NCBI GenBank assembly: GCA_029851415.1 | Contig: CM056742.1 | Coordinates: 93,672,748 to 93,736,747, forward strand | Source of the DNA: Eretmocerus hayati | Lineage: Eukaryota; Arthropoda; Insecta; Hymenoptera; Aphelinidae | Direction of reading: 5' to 3' | Length of the DNA stretch: 64,000 nt | In this document: piece after piece, positions 50,692-59,433 of the stretch | Layout of the letters: each line of letters begins with the position of its first letter | Position numbering within the stretch: position 1 is the first letter of the stretch | The notes under the pieces: generated by a model | Told to the model about the DNA's origin: nothing | The model's input: the letters and a program-made list of their open reading frames with translations, nothing else | Database searches by the model: none | Translations under genes and position numbers: made by a program

Positions 50692-52062
50692 ATGGACGAC
50701 CTAAATGAATCTATTCGCCAACTCAATCTCATAGACGACCCCAAAGCTCGGGAAGAAGCTTTGAGGAATTATATTACATTAAGAGGTATAGACAATCAAG
50801 AACATTTAAAACTCACATGTGATTCTCTATTAGACTCCTCGCAATCCGGTATTGTACGCGCTGCTCTTGAAAATATAAGAGATTATGACGGGACTACACC
50901 TTTAGGGGATTTCATACAAGACGTCAAAAACCTCCAAGACACTATACCAGCTTCTAAGAAAAAAACTTTTTACGAGGACTACTGACTAAAATTCGGGGAG
51001 ATGCTCGGAAATGTCTAAGAGACGAGGACATTCAAACTTTTGACCGACTGGAAGAAATCCTGAAACTCAATTTCTCTCCTAGGAAACCGTACGACTATTA
51101 TGTCAATGAAATTATGAATATCAGAATGAAAAAGAATGAAAGCGCGCGACAATTTCATAATCGAATAAAAGGGTTCATAAGGGGAGCAATAGCGGCCTTG
51201 AAAAGTACCGTGGACGGAATCGGTGATGACGTAGACTACAGACCCCAGCTAGAAGTATTAGGGTTGAACGCGTTCATTCGAGGTATACCGGATATCATGA
51301 GAAGCGGCATTATTTTTTCATCTCCTAAGACTATGGCTCAAGCTCTTGAATCCGCGGAAAAGGCAGAAAGTTTTGCAATAAGCTTCAATATCAGTAACGC
51401 GGACTTACAATACACAACTAGCCAGAACCCAGACGAAGTAAGCCGACCTCAAAACCTCGAGAATAACAGAAGTAGACCAAAACAGGTTACATTTTTAGAC
51501 CGGAATGATCCGAGAATGTATGTTCGGAACAGTGTAACACATTATTACGACAAAAACGACGTTACTGGCCCTCCCCCTTTGAGGTATGATCAGGACGGAA
51601 GAATAATAGCACATCCCAACCTGAGGTATTCCGCTAAATCACCAGAAAGAAGATCTGATACAAATGGTGGACCAAATTCTCCTTCTCCTCGACCCAACTC
51701 TCCTTATCAACGTCCTACTTCGCCGTATAATCGCTCTACCTCCCCTTACAGGCCCCGATCTCCGTACCAAAGTTACCCACCTGTCCAATACCCTCCTTAT
51801 CCTCCACAAGGATAAGGATCCATTCCATCCACATCCTTATCAACCACCAATGTATCCCAATTATTCCCCGCCTTTCCCATATCAGCCTCCTCGTCCAAAA
51901 CCTACTGAAACTCAGCATTTAAACTCCCAGCCTGCCCGCAGTCAAGAGATGACCGCGGGCAAGCCTGTGCAATCCCAGATAAAAATCATGAATGTAGGAG
52001 ATTACACACAGCCAAGAGTCCAGGAATCGGTCCTATGGTCCAGATTGATCATGACATCTTGA
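50692..52062 (+). pseudogene. Ty3/gypsy gag with two frame breaks
   Basis: Gag begins at ATG 50692 (MDDLNESIRQ), which gives 97 residues before TGA at 50983-50985. The homologous reading continues in the -1 frame from an A7 run near 50960, through TKIRGDARKCL (a Ty3-type gag block) to a Pro/Ser/Tyr-rich tail that hits TAA at 51813-51815. It then returns to the first frame and ends at 52062. The protein is particle-forming and lacks a zinc knuckle, as in errantiviruses; the tail is full of SPY and PPY-like motifs. The two breaks cancel each other. The final segment contains the frameshift site leading into pol. Confidence 0.8.
51918..51964 (+). promoter_or_regulatory. Programmed -1 ribosomal frameshift signal between gag and pol
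   Basis: T TTA AAC at 51918-51924 is in phase with gag codons (CAT TTA AAC) and is a canonical slippery heptamer. Five bases later, 51930-51939 (GCCTGCCCGC) can pair with 51955-51964 (GCGGGCAAGC) with one mismatch. The -1 frame is open from 51909 into the protease. The old copy keeps the layout with altered but still pairing arms. Confidence 0.75.
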
Positions 52063-54460
52063 AATCCCGAACAGGGCTCGTGTACCTTGACACAGGAGCC
52101 GACATTTGCACAATTAGATTAACATCTTTGAAACGCGAAGTGAAAATGGACGTATCCCACATCATTAGGGTAACCGGAGTCTCCGCCGATCCAATTTTTA
52201 CGTTAGGAGTCGTTAAAACTTGCATATTTGGTAAAGGAATCCGGCTACACGTCCTTCCTCCCGAATGTGTCGTGAAATACGACATAATTTTGGGGTCCAA
52301 CTATTTTCGAAATTATGGAGCTTGGATATTGTTTGACAAAAATTTTGTTTCCCTGGAAGGGGATCGAGACAGCCCTATTCCTTTCCTGCCCCCTAAACCC
52401 AACCTTGACTCCACTGACGATGAGAACGAAACCGATAATGATGAGGAAATTTTCTTTTATCCCATGACGGACGCCATCATTTTACCTGGAAAACCTTCAC
52501 GGGATTTCCCCACTGAACCTTCACCAAGGCTCACCCACCCTTCCGTGCACTACAGTCTGTCTGACTGTGCGTTTCATCCACTAATCCAAGAAACACCGGC
52601 AACACCTGCAACACCGGTAACACCCGTAACACCGGTAACTCCTGTAACACCTGTAACAACAGAATCTTTTTCTGACTCCTGGACAGAAATGCCTTATTAC
52701 GGAATAGGCATCGAGACGTATCCAATTTTCACGCAAGATATTTATAAATTCATCATTCCCGCTAATTCAAAAGCACCAGTAAGAATAGTACCCACAAAAC
52801 TAACGCCGGACGGTGATCATTATTTACCCAGAGTCAACACAAAGAAGGATATATATTTAGGTGGAGCGGTGGTGAAAGTCCAGAACGGTGTCGCTTATGC
52901 CCTGGCTATTAACACATTAGATCGAGATATTACAATCGAAGTGCCACCCCAAGAATTAGATACCTATGATTTAGAACATTCTGAAGATTATTCTGATTCT
53001 GAACTCGAAACAACAACACCAACGAAAAGGTTATCAAAAAAGGAACGTGTTAAAATCATAACAGAAATGTTATTGCGTTCTCACCATTGTGTCCACGGAA
53101 GGAAGAATTTGAAAAGAATTGTCCGGAGATTCCCTTACTTGTTTATGTTACCTGGCGACTCACCACCCCGGACCCGATTCCGTCATCAAATTCCCACTAC
53201 TGATAATAGACCAACTGCTTCCAAGCAGTATAGGTATCCACCAGCCCTTCACCAGGAGGTCCGGGAACAAGTCACAAAATTACTTCAGGACGAATCCATT
53301 CAACCATCAAATAGTCCGTGGGTAAGCCCTCTTTGGATTGTTCCGAAAAAACCGGGTCCCGATGGAAAGAAACGCTACCGATTAGTAATTGACTATCGAA
53401 AACTGAACGAAAAAACCATTCCTGACGCGTACCCGTTGCCAACCATCCAAGAGATTTTAGAATTAATTGGGAAAGCAAAATATTTCACGGTCTGCGACCT
53501 CGTTAATGGATTTCATCAAATTTTGGTTGACCCTGAAGATCGCCCTAAGACAGCCTTCAGAACGCCGTACGGATTATTTGAATGGGTAGTTATGCCCTTT
53601 GGCCTTTGTAACGCTCCAGCTTCCTTTCAAAGGGCTATCGATAGTATAATGTCTGGGTTGCAAGGTATTGAAATTTTCATTTATATGGATGACATCTTGA
53701 TTTTCTCAGAAACAATGAAATCTCATATGGACAAAATTACAGAAGTGTTCAAACGGTTGTCGGAGGCCGGCATGAAACTTCACCCGGAGAAGTGCGAGTT
53801 TTTAACCCCGGAGATAAAATATCTCGGCCCCGTGATTAATAGACACGGAGTACACCCAGACCCTGCAAAATTAGATGCCGTGAGAAATTTCCCTCCACCC
53901 AAAACTCCTCGAGATATAAAATCTTTCTTAGGGCTAGCCAATTACTATCGAAGGTTCATTAAAGATTTTTCCAAGAAAGCCAAGCCAATGAATGATCTCC
54001 TTTCGAAAGGAAAGAAATTCGAATGGAAATGCGAACAACAACAGAGTTTTGAGATCTTAAAAGCAGCTTTATGCCAAGCACCTGTGCTGGCTCCCATTGA
54101 TTTCAATCAGCCCTTTACCTTGACTGTAGATGCATCAAATATAGCTATCGTAGCTGTACTTTCACAAGGTGAGCTCCCCCCAAGAAAAACCCGTAGCATA
54201 TATGTCGAAATCCTTGAACAAAGCCGAGAAGAATTACGAATGTCTCGCGGTTGTGAGCGCGGTTCAACACTTCCGCCACTTTCTCTACGGTAAACCCTTT
54301 GTCATCTATGGCGATCATGAGCCTTTGACCTGGATAGAATCCCTTAAGGACCCCATGAGTAGACTGAACCGCTGGAGAGCAAAGCTAAGAGGTTATAACT
54401 ATGTTTTCAAATACAAACCCGGCCGCCTGAATACCAATGCCGACTCCCTTTCCAGAAACC
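52035..54460 (+). pseudogene. Ty3/gypsy protease, reverse transcriptase and RNase H
   Basis: The -1 frame opens at 51909; the first ATG is 52035. The protease has LVYLDTGADICT (DTG at 52089-52097). A ~170-residue spacer with a PVTPVT repeat (about 52590-52660) follows. RT blocks include LVIDYRKLNEKT, TVCDLVNGFHQI (first catalytic Asp) and IYMDDILIFS (YMDD at 53682-53693), then FLGLANYYRRFI. RNase H begins LTVDASN (Asp at 54129-54131). At a C6 run near 54172 the frame shifts to the +1 frame (open to 55572), which carries YGDHEPLTWIE and ends with NADSLSRNP. These enzymes copy element RNA into DNA within the particle. Apart from the frame break the catalytic residues look intact. Confidence 0.9.
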
Positions 54461-55880
54461 CCGTAGATATTACAGTTTCTGACAAGCCTTCGCCTCCTCC
54501 TCCCACCTATCACTGTTCTTGCACCTCTTCTGAAGGTCACAGTGAAAGTGATTCAGACTCGTCTACAACCTCGGCAAGACTCCTACCAATCATCCCCAAG
54601 CCAACGAAAACATCCCTACAAAGGGCAGCCAATGCTCGAAATAGAACCAACTCCGATTCATCATCCACATCTTCTCAAGCCCAGTGTATCAACCGCGGCA
54701 GGGAAAAGGGATCTCGAATAGAGCCCCCTGAACGGCCAGAGAACATGTCTGCAGGCCAGGGGGATCTCGATGGCAGCACTATCGCCAAACGGTTGAGACA
54801 AAGGAAACTACGCGTGGACTCGCAAGCCCCGTCTGCTATTTCTCCCGCGATCACTCCTTCCACTATCGATAAAAGCCCTTCAGAAACCTCCAGTAGTGAC
54901 GCGGCGGAATCCGAGACCGAACATGAAGAACCTCCTATTCCCTCCAAAAACAGGTCCTTCCTGCCCGAGCTGATAAGCCAAGACAAAGATCTCCTATCCT
55001 CATCTTCCACTGATACTATTCCCACCAATGATGACCCTGAGACTACTGGAACAGATGTTGTTCCAGCCTCCGCGACCTCGAAATCCTCAGAACCTAAGAT
55101 TCCCCAGCCATCTATTTCCAAAATCCTTGATAATAAAACTTCTGCACATCATATAATAAATGACCCTGACTCCTCTCCTTCATCCTCTGACGATGAATTC
55201 AAACCCAACGCTCAATCAACTAAAAGATGGTCCAAGGACTTACAACGGACTTCATCCGAACCTGGTACGTTCTGGTGGGATGACGAAAGAGAAGACAAAG
55301 ATCCTACTCACCTGACCTTTTCCGACCTACAGCTAGATCTTTCACCTACGGGCTCCACCTCGTCGTTACCAGCTCATCTAGGGAACGAACCTGTACCTAA
55401 TGATATAGTAGAACGGTGGGTAGCAGAGTCGTTTATTCCTCCAGAAACTACTCCAATACCTGAAGCTATGAGGACGAAAATGTCACCTTCCAGAAAATCT
55501 TTTGCCAAATCCACCCCCTTCCACTTTCCGGAAGTAGAAGAAACAGATTACCGAGTTTCTGGAAAACCTTGAGCACCATACCCCAGGAAAACAGTGACCC
55601 TGAGACTGATTCGTGCCCCTCACTAACAAAACGTCACTCACCGATTTCAAAAGATAGGGAACTAACTGCAAAAGATTTTTCTCCTAGACCTACCCAGAAT
55701 CAACCTATTTCCCCTGTTCCCTCACCTTAATCACCCGTGAAGGACACCAATACTCCTGTACCCTCAATCATACCTAACGAAAGTAAAGAAAACCATTATG
55801 AAATGGGATCCACTATACAACCTGACTTAGACTACAAAGAGCCCGTGACATTGAACACATTGTCGACCAGAGAATGCATC
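54461..55880 (+). pseudogene. Long acidic Ser-rich linker of pol
   Basis: About 460 residues between RNase H and the macro-like domain, far longer than the usual connection in Ty3/gypsy pol. It is rich in Ser, Asp, Glu, Pro and Thr. Blocks shared with the old copy are GQGDLDGSTIAKRLR (near 54760), PPIPSKNRSFLPEL (near 54930), STKRWSKDL (near 55215), WWDDE (near 55270), VERWVAESFIPPE (near 55410) and PEAMRTKMSPSR (near 55460). The frame shifts at a C5 run near 55514, and a TAA lies at 55728-55730. No known domain was recognised; possible roles are tethering or binding a host factor. Confidence 0.7.
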
Positions 55881-57326
55881 ACTTACATTAAAGACAACAT
55901 TGTACATTTTATATCAGCTGATTGTGAAATAACCTCCTCAAATAACAAATTGCTCCGAGATATTGGAGCAATCGATCCAGAAAAATTGAAATCGCAAAAT
56001 TTAAAAGTAGGGGATGTAATTGTTAATAACAGTCGCAACCGATTGATTTATAGTTTGGTCATCTCAGAAAGGAGTAGTAGCTCGATAACTCCGTCTAGTT
56101 TGGAAACGTGTTTACAAAATCTTTCTGAGTTGGTACAAAAATCGGATATCCACTCTTTTCGAGTCGGGAGGGTAGGAGAGTTAACTGACAAACTGCCAAA
56201 ATCAGTAGTAAAAGATGCCTTTGAAAAGGAGTTTAGAGAATTTCCACTGACCATAACCTTCTGTTATGGGAGCTGCATTATTCCCCCAATTGAAAAAATA
56301 AATTTTATAATAGAAGACTTCCACTCGAGTTTATTTGGTGGACATCGCGGGTCTGGAAAATCCTACCGGAGGATTCGAGAAAGATATTTTTGGAAAGGAA
56401 TGAAGCGGGACGTTGAAGAGTTCATCAGCAAGTGCTCTGTTTGCCAGGAACAAAAACTGATAGGAATCCGGACCAAAGTCCCCATGATCATATCTGACAC
56501 GCCTTTAGGAGTCTTCTCGAAAGTAGCCATTGACACGGTGGGGCCGTTACCCCTTACTCCTTCAAATAACAAACACATTTTGACTATGCAATGTCAACTT
56601 TCTAAATTTTGCCTAGCAGTTCCTTTGCCTGACATTCGAGCTATCACCATCGCTGATGCTATAGCCCGTCATCTCATAGCTAATTTTGGAGTCCCCCGAG
56701 TAATCTTAAGTGATAGAGGTACCAGCTTCAAAAATCGGTTACTTGAAGAACTTGCAAAGATTTTTGGCATTAAACTCATAACAACCACTAGTTATCACCC
56801 TCAAGGTAACGCCTCACTGGAACGCAGTCACGCTATGCTTGGTAGCTACATACGTACAAAAGCAACTAAGAAATTAGATTGGGATACTGTAGTGCCGTTC
56901 GCGATGTTTGAATATAACACCTCGGTTCACAGTTCCACTGGTTTCAGCCCCTTCGAAATTATCTATGGGCGTAAGGCTCGTACCATAGACAAATACCCCG
57001 ACGAATTTGAATTAGAAACATACAACTCTTATTTATGTAATCTCATGAAAACCCTTGCCGAAATAAAGAGAGTTGCTCGAGACAATTTGAAAGATTCGAA
57101 AGAGAAAACCAAGATTCAATACGATAAAAAGATGAAATCAAAAGACCTGCGAGTAGGAATGGAAGTTTATATTTTATTAGAACCTAGGAAAGGCAAATTA
57201 GACAAATTTTTCAATGGGAAATTCAAAGTCGTAGAAGTTCATCGAAACAACAATGTATTGTTAGAATCAGCTACAGGAAAAAAGTTTTTGAAACACGTAG
57301 ATAAAGTGAAGCGAGCATTTTGCTAA
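55737..57326 (+). CDS. Pol C-terminal part: macro-like domain and integrase
   Basis: Open for 529 residues, preceded in frame by a TAA at 55728, so the GTG start is only formal. Residues ~49-180 resemble a TARG1-type macro domain (ADP-ribose binding or hydrolysis): an NIVHFISADC strand, GDVIVNNSRNRLIYSLV, a helix SLETCLQNLSELV, then FRVGRVGELTDKL and ITFCYG. D151 matches the catalytic Asp position, but the Gly-rich loop is not kept. Integrase follows: H196, H203, C233, C236 as the zinc site; D266, D326 and E362 as the DDE triad; and a C-terminal tail to CysTer at 57326. Integrase inserts the DNA copy into the nuclear genome. The macro-like call is by eye and needs a profile search. Confidence 0.8.
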   Translation: MKDTNTPVPSIIPNESKENHYEMGSTIQPDLDYKEPVTLNTLSTRECITYIKDNIVHFISADCEITSSNNKLLRDIGAIDPEKLKSQNLKVGDVIVNNSRNRLIYSLVISERSSSSITPSSLETCLQNLSELVQKSDIHSFRVGRVGELTDKLPKSVVKDAFEKEFREFPLTITFCYGSCIIPPIEKINFIIEDFHSSLFGGHRGSGKSYRRIRERYFWKGMKRDVEEFISKCSVCQEQKLIGIRTKVPMIISDTPLGVFSKVAIDTVGPLPLTPSNNKHILTMQCQLSKFCLAVPLPDIRAITIADAIARHLIANFGVPRVILSDRGTSFKNRLLEELAKIFGIKLITTTSYHPQGNASLERSHAMLGSYIRTKATKKLDWDTVVPFAMFEYNTSVHSSTGFSPFEIIYGRKARTIDKYPDEFELETYNSYLCNLMKTLAEIKRVARDNLKDSKEKTKIQYDKKMKSKDLRVGMEVYILLEPRKGKLDKFFNGKFKVVEVHRNNNVLLESATGKKFLKHVDKVKRAFC

Positions 57327-57342
57327 CGAGAATATATGTATC

Positions 57343-57355
57343 TTGGTTGTTACAG
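57343..57355 (+). promoter_or_regulatory. Candidate env splice acceptor
   Basis: ttggttgttacag ends in CAG at 57353-57355, eight bases before the env ATG. The old copy has a similar tract ending in CAG near 23143. Confidence 0.55.
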
Positions 57356-57363
57356 GTGCAACT

Positions 57364-58209
57364 ATGACATCCTGCAACACGTTATTCTGGATTCTTTCAT
57401 GGATCACCACTTACCCTGTGTATATTTTGGGTGTCATAAACACGACGCATATGATTAGGCCTATCGTTACAAATCCTGGTATTTATTATGAGTACGTCGG
57501 TGGAGGTAAAATAATAAGGTCCGAATGGAAAATTTCAATAACCATAGACTGTAGTAATATGATAGAGAAAAATGATTTGAAAGAGAGACAATTACTTTCC
57601 ATGAGACAGAGGTGCTCGAACAAATTTCCCGACTGCGACCAATTGATTCCACGATCTAAATTGGACGCTATGATGCACTCATTTGAAATGTTACAGAAAG
57701 ACCTGACAGATTTTTTCTCTTTTCCATCCGTGTCCCCTCCTAATACCTTGAACGGTCATAATGTAAAAAGAAGGGGAGCTCCATTAGAATTAGTTGGTTG
57801 GATTAATAGAAAGTTATTTGGAACTATGGACGCTGATGACCGAGAGCTTTTAACAAAGCAAGTGAACGATCTTTACGACCGAAATCAGAATATATCTTTG
57901 TTAGCTTCTGAACGGACCCATATTCTCAGATCAGAACTTGATAACATACATCAATTCATGAATTTCCAAAATCATCAAGTTGAAAAATTATACATAATGT
58001 TGTCCAAAAATTTGGCTTCCTCCTCGAACTCGGAGATTGCTGATAACTGGTGCTACTTATGCAAACACCACCACAACAGACCTCCAAGCAGGTGGTTAGC
58101 GTGTGTGGGTGGCTGCGGTAAGGCCAGAGCCGAATATGGATGTTTGAAAAAATTTGGAATCAGGCGATTCGCATGCATGAGATGTAAGAAGAATCCAACA
58201 AACCCATAA
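57364..58209 (+). CDS. Env-like protein, truncated, with a Cys-rich tail
   Basis: ATG 57364 opens 281 residues. The N-terminus (TLFWILSWITTYPVYILGV) is a likely signal peptide. NVKRRGAPLELVGWINRKLF carries a basic cleavage-like site followed by a region matching the fusion-peptide zone of baculovirus-F-like env proteins of errantiviruses. Similarity to the old copy ends near 58030. The last ~55 residues are unrelated, with CYLCKHHH, CVGGCGK and CMRCKK (paired Cys, zinc-binding-like), and no transmembrane segment follows. The product would lack the usual membrane anchor, so normal entry function is not expected. The tail may be captured sequence. Confidence 0.75.
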   Translation: MTSCNTLFWILSWITTYPVYILGVINTTHMIRPIVTNPGIYYEYVGGGKIIRSEWKISITIDCSNMIEKNDLKERQLLSMRQRCSNKFPDCDQLIPRSKLDAMMHSFEMLQKDLTDFFSFPSVSPPNTLNGHNVKRRGAPLELVGWINRKLFGTMDADDRELLTKQVNDLYDRNQNISLLASERTHILRSELDNIHQFMNFQNHQVEKLYIMLSKNLASSSNSEIADNWCYLCKHHHNRPPSRWLACVGGCGKARAEYGCLKKFGIRRFACMRCKKNPTNP

Positions 58210-58363
58210 ACACACACACGCAAAACATACGCACCAAACAGGCATATACTCTCGCCACACGCACCCACAATAATGATTCTAAGTAAGCTTATTCTAAGTG
58301 AGTGCCCAAATTTTCCTACCCCCTCGGCACATTCTCGAGACGAGAATGATCTAACAGGGGAGG

Positions 58364-59429
58364 TGTGGCGTCCCAGACGACGCAACAGTTAAAATAATAT
58401 TTCTCAACATGGAGAAATATTATTGATCAGCAGGAACGAATAAGCAGGTCAGTAAATCAGCAGAATCAAAGCATTAGCCAGTAACTGGATGTTACACATG
58501 TTACATGTAACATGTGTAACAGACCATGAGAAATTCAACAAAGAGCTCTGCCAGCATTGTAACACATGTGTTACATGTGTTACAATCGAAAGTAGAACAC
58601 TTTCAAAATCATTTTTTCCAGTCGAATCATCAAAATTAACTTGTGTCCGCACGTATAAATTGGAACAACAACATTCATTCTTCGATTTAGTCTGTGACAA
58701 AGCTCTGCCCGGTAGTGGGCTACGTACGTCTCAAAATTCACTTAACCACTTACCTAAGTGCGCGTAGAGAACGCATGAAAAAGTCAAGTTAAAAGTGCGG
58801 ACACGTAAGCTTGATCTGATCCCGTCGAAAAGTAGGCCGACGTTATCCGCCTCAGCTGTAAAGGGCCAGCTCCGAATCTGCTCTCACCTGCTTATCAGTT
58901 CCTGCCTCGAAGAATATCATCTCTCGAGTAGTTCTGTAAGTTCGTCTAATTTTAAGTCACGCAAATTGTATTTAGATATTAAGGTTCTATATTTTGTTCA
59001 AGACATTATAATTTGGTTTAAATAAATCCAAAACTCATTTGCTAATTATACGCTATTATTTTCTGAAGATTTTACAATCGAATATTTCATCTATATTGAA
59101 ACTATTAAAGTCAAATTGATCATTTCTAAAAATCCAAATTCAATCAATTATTACTTCTGAAATCTACATTCCAAATTCCTAAAATCTCTTTCAATCATTT
59201 CTTTAAAACTACAATTCATTTGATCCAATTTCGATGAACAAATATCTCTCAATCTGGAATATTCATATATATACGCAACCAGAGACTAGCAATATATATA
59301 CATCCAGTCGGAAGCCTCAACGCAATAACAGAGTATAGGTAAGTGCAACTGGGCAGTCCGCCCGTAAGCTGTTCACACGAACTCAAATAATTTATTTGTT
59401 ACCCCGAGCCCTCCGCTCGGTTCATAACA
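58364..59429 (+). repeat. 3' LTR of the inner element
   Basis: 1066 bp, ~98% identical by eye to 49428-50492. Differences are scattered, mostly transitions. Confidence 0.93.
58490..58521. repeat. 32-bp perfect palindrome in U3
   Basis: TGTTACACATG at the left and CATGTGTAACA at the right enclose TTACATGTAA. The 5' LTR copy has one change that shortens it to 24 bp. It contains CATGTG/CACATG words, E-box-like, but binding by any factor is speculative. Confidence 0.85.
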
Positions 59430-59433
59430 GTTT

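Larger units (their letters stand above)
49428..59429 (+). mobile_element. Inner Ty3/gypsy (errantivirus-type) element, ~10 kb
   Basis: LTRs of 1065 and 1066 bp (TGTGGCGT to TCATAACA) with GTTT flanking both ends (49424-49427, 59430-59433). Between them: a primer-binding site, gag, pol (protease, RT, RNase H, acidic linker, macro-like domain, integrase), an env-like gene and a purine-rich tract before the 3' LTR (aggggagg, 58356-58363). By eye the LTRs differ at about 22 positions plus an indel (~2%). Gag and pol have frame breaks near 50960, 51812, 54172 and 55514 and stops, so the copy is probably inactive. Insect errantiviruses can make enveloped particles; this env is truncated. Confidence 0.94.

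Noticed and set aside
50955..50990. A7 run in gag as a programmed frameshift site
   Set aside because: The canonical A AAA AAC is not in phase with the gag frame, and a frameshift within gag is not expected. A one-base indel is simpler.
51808..51820. +1 frameshift at GGA TAA G in gag
   Set aside because: No conserved context was seen in the old copy; it more likely reflects a small insertion that offsets the upstream break.
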